DNA of 64,000 nt. Origin: a virus. Numbering within the stretch: position 1 is the first letter of the stretch; each line of letters begins with the position of its first letter. The translations under genes and the position numbers were made by a program. The notes beneath the pieces were generated by a model. That model ran no database searches, was not told the origin of the DNA, and saw only the letters and a program-made list of their open reading frames with translations. The stretch spans positions 1 to 64,000 of the IMG/VR virus record IMGVR_UViG_3300043395_003072; one strand, 5' to 3'. Positions 20,567-28,339 of this stretch are shown here, in pieces.

Positions 20567-22949
20567 TTACTATAGAGATTCGCAAAACAATCTTGCTTCT
20601 TTTGAATTGCAAGATGATGTTTTTCCAGGTTTTACTGATTTGCCTGATGATGCTTCTAGAGCATTACTCCTCTCAGCTTACTCTTCTTCTTTTTCTCAAG
20701 ACCCTATTCTAAGTTATGCTGGTAACAACCTCTTGACTGGTTATCCTTTCCAGGCAGAAAGAAGGACTCTTAATAGTCTTACTCCTCTATTAAGCCTAAC
20801 AGATCAATCTACTGCAATTTACAATAGTACAAGATATACAAGCCCAAGTTACTTTAATAATGTTGATAGCTTCTTACCAAGTATTAGCTTTAACAAGGAT
20901 GTATATAGGCAACTTTATACTGATCACCAAGTAGTAGCCTTTCAAAACACTTATACTACAGAGTTCCTTACTCAAAATGAAACAGTAAGAAGTTATACTC
21001 GTGGATCAATAAACGATCCTCAAGTGTTTTTCGAAAATCCACCTCAGCTTCCATACCTTTACTATTGTAAGAAAAAGCTAGTTGGAACTGTTGATAATCT
21101 ACCTGTCTTTTCAACTTTAGTTCCAGAAGCTTTTGTAACATTTAAAGATAAATGCATTAAGCTAGATGATATTACCTACCACTATGCTCCATTTGTTAAA
21201 AGCTCTTTTCCAGGTACTCATCGCCGGTGCTATGCAATTAAAAGCAACTTGAAATCAACTATAAAGTCTGGTGTTTTTGCTGACATTAGCACTGAAAATG
21301 CAAAGCTAATGGATATTATTGCTAACTCTACAGCTAAGCGTTTTACAGTAATTGAAGTACCAGGATGGTCATCTGCAGCTAAACTAAATGATCCTCTCAA
21401 GATTGTTGAATATACTAAGTCTCAGGTTCAAAAGCGTAAGGCTTGTTTGATTCCTGCGCTCTTCAAAATGCAATTTAGAGATGAAAACTTTCAACTAAAG
21501 GATTGCTATCATTTCTCTCTTGTTTTGAATGTAAAGCTATTCTTCTCAACTATTGCTAGTATTAATTCTTTTTCGAATCTAATAAATTCGTTAGGAGAAG
21601 GCGATGGTTTAAAGTTCTTTAATCCAGAAGCATACAAAGAAGCAATTTACAAAAAGCTTGGAATCTTAAGTTATTATAGCAGTCAGATGGTAGCCTCCTT
21701 GCCAGAAGCACAACTCAATATGCTTCTACACAAGTACACTACTCAAACCAAATCTACGCATCTTAATAGTGCTGATTGCGACGATATATTTTCTATTAAA
21801 CTTAATGTAAATCCAACTATCACTACAAACCTAGATAAAGCTAACGCTAAGTATGAAGAGATTAAGAACAATATCAAAACATACAAAAAGCACTTTCTAG
21901 AAACTTTTAATCAAAAGTCTTCTGCAGTTACCACATATATTGATTACAAAAGACGACTTAAAGAAGTAAAAGATACTTACGAAAATACTACACTTCATAA
22001 TCTTACCACAGTAATTGATAATATCTCCTTCTCTACGAGAGTAGCTCAAGTTGTAAAAGAATTTGAAAACGCTTATGAGGCAGATAAGAAAAGAGCTTTA
22101 TCTGAAAAAGATTATGTAAAAGATGAGTTCTTTAATAATCTTGCAAAAGATGGAATTTATATCGAATCTATCTCTTTTAAAACTAAAAATGGCAACACAA
22201 AGACCCTTACAGCTAACACTTTTGATAAAACCCAAATCTTAGACCACTTACTAAGTAATGATAGATCAAGTCTAATTCAATCTATCTCTAATATTACTTT
22301 GGTAACTACTAAGCCTCAGAAGATTAAGGTAGATAACGACCCAAATATGATTGTTGTAGGCGGTCCTTACCGAGTGTATGCTGAGCCAAATCTCCTGCAA
22401 GTTTCCTTAGCAGAACTTCCTGCTGTTTGGGGTTATAATCCAAACAACACTGATTATATTTACGTTCACCCTCATGCTGCTAGTGTTACAATTAGCTCCA
22501 CAACAGTACTTGATAAAGCTAGAGCATGTTTAGGTGAAGCTGCTCCAATGCTTCACAAAGCTGGTACTACTGGCGATATCAAGATGATGATCTATACTAT
22601 TCTTATCTGGCTTCGCTCAGCGAATAGTGCAGATCCTTGGGGTCGTAATTATGTTCACTTTCCTAAGCTATCTGATGTTGACTTCGAAGGTATTACTATG
22701 GAGAAGTTTAACAAGATTAGGGAAGAGCAAAGTCTTGAGGTTAATGAGGAAGATATTGATTCTTTCCTTTTAACTGATTTAGGAGACCCCGAAGAGGACG
22801 ATGATAGTGAGGAAGATCTCCCCTCTACAGACGACCCTGTAGTTGAAGATCAAACTATTACTATTGAGCAAATCTTTGATACAGCTTCTCCTCCGGCCTA
22901 TGTAAGATGGTCGAATTTAGCAAATCAACCCACAGACCCAACAAGGTAA
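20550..22949 (+). CDS. large protein with E2-like (ubiquitin-conjugating) signature
   Basis: A 799-residue protein. Near the C-terminus it shows 'YVHPHA' (His640-Pro641-His642) and 'ARACLGEA' (Cys660), preceded by 'GGPYRVYAEP...ELPAVWGYNP'. This recalls the E2 pattern HPN...C-L and the prokaryotic E2-like families linked to JAB and E1 genes, where the cysteine carries the modifier. The spacing (18 residues) is longer than in eukaryotic E2s. The first 600 residues are not recognised and could recognise substrate. The tail after about 710 is acidic and disordered. It is encoded just before the JAMM and E1 genes. I assign E2 by context and motif, so it is not certain. Confidence 0.6.
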   Translation: MTTTINYYRDSQNNLASFELQDDVFPGFTDLPDDASRALLLSAYSSSFSQDPILSYAGNNLLTGYPFQAERRTLNSLTPLLSLTDQSTAIYNSTRYTSPSYFNNVDSFLPSISFNKDVYRQLYTDHQVVAFQNTYTTEFLTQNETVRSYTRGSINDPQVFFENPPQLPYLYYCKKKLVGTVDNLPVFSTLVPEAFVTFKDKCIKLDDITYHYAPFVKSSFPGTHRRCYAIKSNLKSTIKSGVFADISTENAKLMDIIANSTAKRFTVIEVPGWSSAAKLNDPLKIVEYTKSQVQKRKACLIPALFKMQFRDENFQLKDCYHFSLVLNVKLFFSTIASINSFSNLINSLGEGDGLKFFNPEAYKEAIYKKLGILSYYSSQMVASLPEAQLNMLLHKYTTQTKSTHLNSADCDDIFSIKLNVNPTITTNLDKANAKYEEIKNNIKTYKKHFLETFNQKSSAVTTYIDYKRRLKEVKDTYENTTLHNLTTVIDNISFSTRVAQVVKEFENAYEADKKRALSEKDYVKDEFFNNLAKDGIYIESISFKTKNGNTKTLTANTFDKTQILDHLLSNDRSSLIQSISNITLVTTKPQKIKVDNDPNMIVVGGPYRVYAEPNLLQVSLAELPAVWGYNPNNTDYIYVHPHAASVTISSTTVLDKARACLGEAAPMLHKAGTTGDIKMMIYTILIWLRSANSADPWGRNYVHFPKLSDVDFEGITMEKFNKIREEQSLEVNEEDIDSFLLTDLGDPEEDDDSEEDLPSTDDPVVEDQTITIEQIFDTASPPAYVRWSNLANQPTDPTR

Positions 22950-22953
22950 TATC

Positions 22954-23976
22954 ATGAAATCTGTTTCCGACTTTAGAATGTTAAATGCTCCACCAAATAT
23001 CCTTGCAACAAGGAAAACAATTCAAGCGATCAAGCATATTGTTAAGATTGCTCCTGAAGAGGCTCAGTGGTTTCATACAGTCGAGTATGACTCTGAATCA
23101 AACTCTTTGATACTTGGTGAAGAACTATATATCCCTGAACAAGTTTGTTCTGCTGCAGAAGTTGATACTAGCTCTAGTATGATTGTTCGCTTTTACAAAG
23201 AGCTATCAGCTAAATATGATCAAGAGACTACAAATAATATTCTTAAATCTATGACTTGTTGGTGCCATAGTCACCACAATATGGCACCTAATCCAAGTGG
23301 TCAAGATGTAAGGCAGTTCTCTACATTAATCCAGCAATCCATAGATCAAAATCAGTCTTCTTGGCAAATCATGCTAATCTTCAATAAGAAAGATCAGTTT
23401 TATAGCCGAGTTTATGATCCAAATTCTGGCAACGTTTACGAGGGTGTCCCTATTGATGTTGTCGAGGATAGCTTTGATTTTAATTACATTGATGTTGCTG
23501 CTAAAACAAAGTTTAAAACTCCTACACCAGCACCTGCAGCTTTCGCTAATTATAAGTTTGGATCGCCTACACAGGTAAAGAAGATCCCAACAGATAATTA
23601 CAATTCTCAGATTGCTGAAACTATTATGGATCAAATTTTTACTACTAAAGATCTACTTCTAGATAAGTTTAAATTCTCTAAGAAAGAAGCTCAAACTTAC
23701 CTAGCTAATATCCATCAATGTTTAACCGATAAAGAGATTCTTTGGTTTTATAGTGTATTGTCTGGAAAGAAAGATATCATTATTGAATCTTATTCAGATG
23801 AAATTGCTAGTAATAAACTCAAAGAGCTTGAGCTTCCTCTAAATACTTTCTTTATAAACTTATTTACTTCAGGTAAGTTTACTCCAGATCATTGTAAGAA
23901 AGCTTTGAAGGCTATCTTTGAGCTAGATGACTGTCCGACTATTAGTGAATTAATCCAGAAAGTGAAGTTGGCTTAA
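22954..23976 (+). CDS. JAB/MPN (JAMM) metallopeptidase, Ubl processing candidate
   Basis: A 340-residue protein. The JAMM zinc motif H-x-H-x7-S-x2-D is complete: His105, His107, Ser115 and Asp118 in 'CHSHHNMAPNPSGQD'. An upstream Glu suitable for catalysis lies in 'SLILGEELYIPEQ'. JAMM enzymes cut after the C-terminal Gly of ubiquitin-like proteins, so this is the likely enzyme for separating the poly-Ubl chain or reversing conjugation. The C-terminal 200 residues form an extra helical domain. The stop overlaps the E1 start by one base. Confidence 0.85.
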   Translation: MKSVSDFRMLNAPPNILATRKTIQAIKHIVKIAPEEAQWFHTVEYDSESNSLILGEELYIPEQVCSAAEVDTSSSMIVRFYKELSAKYDQETTNNILKSMTCWCHSHHNMAPNPSGQDVRQFSTLIQQSIDQNQSSWQIMLIFNKKDQFYSRVYDPNSGNVYEGVPIDVVEDSFDFNYIDVAAKTKFKTPTPAPAAFANYKFGSPTQVKKIPTDNYNSQIAETIMDQIFTTKDLLLDKFKFSKKEAQTYLANIHQCLTDKEILWFYSVLSGKKDIIIESYSDEIASNKLKELELPLNTFFINLFTSGKFTPDHCKKALKAIFELDDCPTISELIQKVKLA

Positions 23977-24668
23977 TGCAAGTAAGTTTCCTTAGGCATA
24001 GTGGTTTCTTTGGTCCTGAAGATGTAAATGGTAAAACTCTAAATATTATTGGAGTTGGTGCCACAGGAAGTTGGGTTGGTCTCATCGCTGCTAAGATGGG
24101 CTGGCATAACTTCCGAGTCTGGGACCTTGATATCGTTGAGTCTCATAATCTACCTAATCAAATTTATAGTGCAAAGCACATTGGTATGAAAAAGGTTGAT
24201 GCTTTTGAGCAAGTACTAAAGGAGTTCAATCCTCAAGTACAAGTTCAAAAGTATGATCGTTTTTATACAAACCAAGAAGACATTTCTAAAATGGATTTTG
24301 GTTCTTATATGTTTATTGCAGTAGATAGTCTTTCCGCAAGGAAAGATATCATTGAAGGTGTTAAGAATAATCTCTTCTTAGAGTTAGTTGCTGAGTCCCA
24401 AATGGGTTTTACTCATGCTACTATTAACTACTTTGAGCCTAATGATTACCTTCAGTTAGATACTTACAAGTCTATGCTAAAAGATGATTCTGAAGTAACT
24501 GAATCAGCTTGCAATGAACGTATCATTACTACCTTGACAGCAATGGTTGCTTCTGAGATAGTTCAGACAATCTCTGCTCACGCTTCTAAAAGTCGTAGAA
24601 CCGACGGATATAAGCGCCCACATAAACAAATCTTCTCTCTTAACCCTCTAAAAGTAATTACTTTTTAA
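23976..24668 (+). CDS. ThiF/E1-like Ubl-activating enzyme
   Basis: A 230-residue protein. The Rossmann loop 'GVGATGSWV' (from residue 26), the Asp pair in 'VWDLDIVE' (50 and 52), 'NLPNQIY' (58-64) and a Lys at 72-73 match the ATP-binding core of E1/ThiF/MoeB enzymes, which adenylate the C-terminal Gly of a beta-grasp protein. Cys179 in 'SACNERI' is a candidate thioester residue. The zinc CxxC pairs of MoeB are absent, so it is a minimal E1. It is placed between the JAMM gene and the Ubl genes. Confidence 0.85.
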   Translation: MQVSFLRHSGFFGPEDVNGKTLNIIGVGATGSWVGLIAAKMGWHNFRVWDLDIVESHNLPNQIYSAKHIGMKKVDAFEQVLKEFNPQVQVQKYDRFYTNQEDISKMDFGSYMFIAVDSLSARKDIIEGVKNNLFLELVAESQMGFTHATINYFEPNDYLQLDTYKSMLKDDSEVTESACNERIITTLTAMVASEIVQTISAHASKSRRTDGYKRPHKQIFSLNPLKVITF

Positions 24669-24680
24669 TAAGGAATTAAA

Positions 24681-24875
24681 ATGACAACACGTGAACAACT
24701 ACAAGAAATCGTAGATCTTCTAACCCCTGCACTTGACGATGCTGCTAAGTTTGATCGAGGCATGGAAAGCCCAGGTACTCGTGTAAGAGTTGCTGCGTCT
24801 CAAGCTTCTAAGCTACTAAAGGCACTTCGCTCATCAATTCAAGAGACTCGCAAGTCTCGTAAGGATCAAGAATAA
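24681..24875 (+). CDS. histone H1-like (Hc1-type) small DNA-binding protein
   Basis: A 64-residue protein. The pattern 'SPGTRVRVAASQASKLLKALRSSIQETRK' in its second half resembles bacterial and phage Hc1-like proteins (GT-R-x-R then Lys/Arg-rich helix). Such proteins bind DNA without sequence preference. It sits inside the Ubl cassette between E1 and the single Ubl, with TAAGGAATT before the ATG. It could be a conjugation target, but that is a guess. Confidence 0.55.
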   Translation: MTTREQLQEIVDLLTPALDDAAKFDRGMESPGTRVRVAASQASKLLKALRSSIQETRKSRKDQE

Positions 24876-25099
24876 TGGTTACTATTACTCTCGTTGTAAT
24901 TCCTGGCCCCGGTGCTCGCACCGTTCAACTCTCCGATACAGCTACAATTCAAGATCTTGTGGTTCAAGAGAATCTCCACGGTCGCGATATTATTGTAGAT
25001 GGTCAAGGAGTAGCACCTGCTAGCTGGTCTTCAACACCAATTTCTTCTGGTGTTGAGATCTTTGCAACTGGCTCCGTTAAGGGCAACTCTTCTAACTAA
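24875..25099 (+). CDS. single beta-grasp ubiquitin-like protein
   Basis: A 74-residue protein. It has a ThiS/MoaD/ubiquitin-like layout: first strand 'TITLVVIPGPG', turn, helix 'TIQDLVVQENLHG', strand 'DIIVDGQGV', and last strand 'EIFATGSVKG'. Gly70 is followed by four residues (NSSN), so it would need trimming to expose Gly, as with ubiquitin precursors. It is about 70% identical by eye to each unit of the poly-Ubl that follows. The start overlaps the stop of the histone-like gene (TAATG). A terminator follows. Confidence 0.8.
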   Translation: MVTITLVVIPGPGARTVQLSDTATIQDLVVQENLHGRDIIVDGQGVAPASWSSTPISSGVEIFATGSVKGNSSN

Positions 25100-25173
25100 T
25101 TATCTCTTTATAAGATTTTAAGAAAACAGCCAGATTATTAAGAGATATTAACCTGTTACTTTAATTACCAACT

Positions 25174-25196
25174 AAGGGGCAATAAGCCCCTTTTTC
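25174..25196 (+). terminator. intrinsic terminator between the two Ubl genes
   Basis: AAGGGGC-AATAA-GCCCCTT followed by TTTC gives a strong hairpin with a T-run. It separates the operon ending in the single Ubl from the poly-Ubl gene, so the two modifiers can be made at different levels. TATCTCTT/AAGAGATA flank the first half of this gap as a possible regulatory inverted repeat. Confidence 0.8.
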
Positions 25197-25219
25197 ATTT
25201 CATTATTAAGGATTTTACT

Positions 25220-25855
25220 ATGGCTACCATTACTCTCGTCGTTATCCCTGGTCCTGGCGCTCGCACCGTAACCCTCGCAGCAGGTGCTTCTGTTGCTGAC
25301 CTTGTGTGTCAAGAGAACCTCCATGGTCGTGATATTATTATCAACGGCCAAGGTGTTCCTGCTGCTACTTGGGCTACAGCAACAGTCCCTGAGGCTGCAG
25401 AAGTCTTTGCTACTGGCTCCGTTAAGGGCAACTCTAACTCTATCACGCTTGTTGTTATCCCTGGGCCTGGTGCCCGTAGTGTTGCGCTTCCTGCTGGTGC
25501 AACCGTTGCAGATCTAGTTTGTCAGGAAAACTTGCATGGTCGTGATATTATTATTAATGGCCAGGGCGTAGCGCCTGCGCTTTGGCCAACAACACAGGTG
25601 CCTAGCCAGGCTGAAGTTTTTGCAACCGGATCTGTTAAGGGTAATGCTCATACTGTTACTTTGATTGTGATCCCTGGACCTGGCGCTCGCATCGTACAAG
25701 TAGAGCAAGGAACTACTGTTGCTGATTTTGTTTGCCAAGAAAATCTTCATGGCCGTGATATCATTATTAATGGCATTGGCTTGATTCCAGCAGACTGGGC
25801 TTCTACACCAGTTCCTCCAAACGTCGAGATCTTTGCTACTGGTTCAGTTAAGGGC
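25220..25855 (+). repeat. three coding repeats of the Ubl domain
   Basis: DNA repeats at 25220-25429, 25430-25642 and 25643-25855 encode the three Ubl units. They are diverged at third codon positions, so the triplication is not recent; protein-level identity is kept by selection. The single Ubl at 24875 is a fourth, separate copy. Confidence 0.85.
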
Positions 25856-25894
25856 AATAAGGATTCATCTGTGCCCGCAAATTTTACTATGTAA
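25220..25894 (+). CDS. poly-ubiquitin-like precursor, three tandem Ubl units
   Basis: A 224-residue protein made of three head-to-tail beta-grasp units with an exact 71-residue period: each ends in GSVKG at Gly70, Gly141 and Gly212, and each Gly is followed by Asn. The units share 'ENLHGRDIIING' and differ elsewhere. Like eukaryotic polyubiquitin, this arrangement implies cleavage after Gly, most likely by the JAMM protein. The last unit is followed by 12 residues. A possible -1 frameshift (A AAT TTT at 25879-25885) would fuse the chain to the next frame. Confidence 0.85.
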   Translation: MATITLVVIPGPGARTVTLAAGASVADLVCQENLHGRDIIINGQGVPAATWATATVPEAAEVFATGSVKGNSNSITLVVIPGPGARSVALPAGATVADLVCQENLHGRDIIINGQGVAPALWPTTQVPSQAEVFATGSVKGNAHTVTLIVIPGPGARIVQVEQGTTVADFVCQENLHGRDIIINGIGLIPADWASTPVPPNVEIFATGSVKGNKDSSVPANFTM

Positions 25895-25932
25895 GAGCTG
25901 TTGGCGAGACTGCTAAGAAAGCTTTCGTCAAC

Positions 25933-26166
25933 ATGCTCGAACAAGAGCAGGCTTGGGCTGATGTAAAGGCAACCCCATCTCCACTCTTGTCTAAGAACCG
26001 TTACTTTATTGTTAATACTTTTGTATTTAACAATGATATCCAAGCAGCTTTAAATTATGTCTATGAGAACTGGCAGTCTTTTAGATTTAAGAAGAAAGCT
26101 GCTGGAGCACTGATCCTCTCTGATACTGACTATCTGTTTTTTACTTACGACTTACCTAAGGATTAA
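25933..26166 (+). CDS. hypothetical protein downstream of poly-Ubl, possible frameshift extension
   Basis: 77 residues from the ATG, but the frame is open and protein-like upstream ('KFYYVRAVGETAKKAFVN') back to a TAA at about 25858, with no ATG, GTG or TTG there. This stretch could be reached by -1 frameshifting from the poly-Ubl gene at A AAT TTT, or from a rare ATC start that has AAGGA just upstream. The family is not recognised. Confidence 0.6.
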   Translation: MLEQEQAWADVKATPSPLLSKNRYFIVNTFVFNNDIQAALNYVYENWQSFRFKKKAAGALILSDTDYLFFTYDLPKD

Positions 26167-26170
26167 TTAA

Positions 26171-26587
26171 ATGTCTGACAAGATTACTGTTTTTGTTATT
26201 ACTGGTGATTCTAAAACTGTACTGAATTCTGTTAAAGAGATGGTAGCTTCTGGTGCAGTTGCTATCAAAGCCTCTACAGAGACAAAAGCTATTGCAGCTC
26301 CTGCAGTGCTTTCCTTGCACAAAACCAAGTGCACTGATGTTCCATTCTCAAAGCTTTATATCAAGCCAGCTGCAGAGTTCTTAACTGGAGTTGGCAATGG
26401 TATTGTCCGATTTTCGGAGATGCTAAAATTTATCAATAAGAAAGTTGGCTCTATGCCTTCAAACAGAGAGCTTTCTTCTTTCTTGCGCAATAACAATTAC
26501 ATTCGTCTTCGTCAAACTATTGATAGTAAATCAACCTTCTTCTGGGTAAAGAAAGGATCTGTTTATGCTCTCGGAATCTCTAAGTAA
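26171..26587 (+). CDS. hypothetical protein, 138 residues
   Basis: Begins like a small alpha/beta domain ('KITVFVITGDSKTVLNSVKEM'), has an Ala-rich linker, then a compact C-terminal domain with basic helix features ('PSNRELSSFLRNNNYIRLRQT'). It may bind DNA, but no family is recognised. It is the next gene after the Ubl cassette and may be part of it. Confidence 0.65.
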   Translation: MSDKITVFVITGDSKTVLNSVKEMVASGAVAIKASTETKAIAAPAVLSLHKTKCTDVPFSKLYIKPAAEFLTGVGNGIVRFSEMLKFINKKVGSMPSNRELSSFLRNNNYIRLRQTIDSKSTFFWVKKGSVYALGISK

Positions 26588-26801
26588 TGCTTTTCAACGC
26601 ACTGACCTTGAGAACAACGGTATCATCTATCGTTGGAATCTAAATAACGTTCCAGATGCAGTAACTCAAATCTTATTTCTAAATGATTTGATTCTTCACG
26701 AAATGTCCTCTGGACGTGTTTGCAAAGTAAGACCTGACAAGCGTAAGCGAGCTCAAGGTCTTGTTGTTGTATTTTCTAATCCTTTGGAGGGTTCAAAATA
26801 A
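26565..26801 (+). CDS. small hypothetical protein
   Basis: A 78-residue protein with GAAAGGATC before the ATG, overlapping the preceding gene by 23 bases. It has a basic stretch 'KVRPDKRKRAQG'. The family is not recognised. Confidence 0.6.
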   Translation: MLSESLSNAFQRTDLENNGIIYRWNLNNVPDAVTQILFLNDLILHEMSSGRVCKVRPDKRKRAQGLVVVFSNPLEGSK

Positions 26802-27109
26802 TGGGTGCTCAAACATTTTATGATGAAGGCTCAGGCACTGATCCAAAGCAAGTCTTTAAAGATTTAGTTCAAGACGCTTTGCATTGGCATGGACACTCTC
26901 CTTATTCTGGTACCATCAAGGAAAAGCATAACTTTATTATGGCTACTAAGGATATTTTATCTGTAGAAGATGCTTATTCTTTAGCTGATAAACTAATTAG
27001 TACGCCTAACTATTCCGATAAATGGGGCCCAGCTGGTTGTATCCAGATGCTTCCTTCAGCAGGCAATACTACCCCAAGATATCTATTCTTTGGTTGGGCT
27101 TCGTCTTGA
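26801..27109 (+). CDS. conserved-looking phage hypothetical protein
   Basis: A 102-residue protein starting with 'MGAQTFYDEGSGTD', reminiscent of small conserved phage proteins of unknown role, with His-rich 'HWHGHSPYSG'. The His cluster might bind metal. The TAATG overlap upstream and TTGA overlap downstream show operon coupling. Confidence 0.65.
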   Translation: MGAQTFYDEGSGTDPKQVFKDLVQDALHWHGHSPYSGTIKEKHNFIMATKDILSVEDAYSLADKLISTPNYSDKWGPAGCIQMLPSAGNTTPRYLFFGWASS

Positions 27110-27537
27110 TCATTCAAGTTGTCGGCTTACCTTGCTCCGGAAAGTCTTATTACATAAATAACTTTATAGAAAAATATCCTCAATATAATTTTCTTAAGAA
27201 AGATATTTTAGATTTTTCTGGAACTACGCGAGAAAGAGACTTCTTGTTTGATATCATAGATAATAAAGACAAGAACTTATTTGTCGAGTCGGCTTGCGGT
27301 ATATCACCCCTGAAGAGTACAGTCATATTAGTCAGAGCTTCAAAAGAAGAACACTTGATTAATATGCAAAAAAGGCAAGAAAAGTACTCAAAAAATCTAC
27401 TAGAACAAATAAATAGCCAGATTATTCCTGCTAATTACACAGTTTATAATCAAGAATCTTTTGAAGCTTTAATACTATCTCTAATAGGAGCAAAGCATCA
27501 TGAGAGAGTTGATAATAAGCCAAGAAGAAATCGATGA
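27106..27537 (+). CDS. P-loop kinase-like protein
   Basis: A 143-residue protein from a TTG start in a TTGA overlap. The Walker A motif 'GLPCSGKS' near the N-terminus and the small size resemble polynucleotide or nucleoside kinases (AAA_33 type), which phosphorylate small substrates or RNA ends. Lysine-rich lid-like helix 'MQKRQEKYSKN' fits. The substrate is unknown. It overlaps phoH by 38 bases. Confidence 0.65.
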   Translation: MIIQVVGLPCSGKSYYINNFIEKYPQYNFLKKDILDFSGTTRERDFLFDIIDNKDKNLFVESACGISPLKSTVILVRASKEEHLINMQKRQEKYSKNLLEQINSQIIPANYTVYNQESFEALILSLIGAKHHERVDNKPRRNR

Positions 27538-28336
27538 GCTATTTAAAGAAAATAAACTCTTAGTTGATATTGAGGCTGCTCAGAATGAATACCTTATTCT
27601 AAAAGCTTCAAGCTCTGCTCTTGTTAAATACAAAAGACCACACTTTACACCATTAAGAGATTTTAAAACTTATCAAGGTATAAAGCCTAAAGATGCACAT
27701 CAGAAATGTTTCTTTGATTCAGTGGCAGATGATCAGATACTAATGACTGTTGTGCTTGGTAAGGCTGGTACTGGTAAAACATTACTGGCTATGGCTTATG
27801 CTGTTGATCAGTATTTCAAATCAAACAAAACAATAGTATTAATAAAGCCTACTATTTTTGTAGGTGGCAAATCTTCAGTTATGGGTCCTGTGCCTGGCGA
27901 TGTTAATGATAAACTCGCAGGTACAATGTCTTCATTTATAGTGCATATGAACGCTTTGCTTGGCCACAAGGCTTCTTTCATACTCGAAGATATGCTTGAT
28001 AAAGGTAATCTTAAGCTCTTACCTATCGAGCAAGCTAGAGGAATGAACTTAGAAAATTGCACTGTAATATTAGACGAAGCTCAAAACTGTGATATTCATG
28101 CTATGAAAACAATTGTTTCTAGAGTCGCCTCAAATAGTAAGCTTATTGTACTTGGAGATCTCTCTCAAATAGATGCTCCATTTAGAAGAACCGACTCTGG
28201 TCTTCATATCTTCATAGAGTCTAAAGCTTTTAAAGACTCTATTGTTACTTCACAAATCACTTTAACTACACAATACAGATCAGCCTTAGCTGATTTATGC
28301 GAAGCTGTATCTGAGGAATACTATAAGGATAAATAA
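27500..28336 (+). CDS. phoH: PhoH-like ATPase
   Basis: A 278-residue protein with Walker A 'GKAGTGKT' (about 87-94), Walker B 'TVILDEAQN' and sensor 'LIVLGDLSQID', the typical PhoH set. PhoH-like proteins are frequent in phages; they are ATPases linked to RNA metabolism or phosphate stress, with no settled role. The ATG has TAGGAGC upstream. Confidence 0.9.
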   Translation: MRELIISQEEIDELFKENKLLVDIEAAQNEYLILKASSSALVKYKRPHFTPLRDFKTYQGIKPKDAHQKCFFDSVADDQILMTVVLGKAGTGKTLLAMAYAVDQYFKSNKTIVLIKPTIFVGGKSSVMGPVPGDVNDKLAGTMSSFIVHMNALLGHKASFILEDMLDKGNLKLLPIEQARGMNLENCTVILDEAQNCDIHAMKTIVSRVASNSKLIVLGDLSQIDAPFRRTDSGLHIFIESKAFKDSIVTSQITLTTQYRSALADLCEAVSEEYYKDK

Positions 28337-28339
28337 TTA

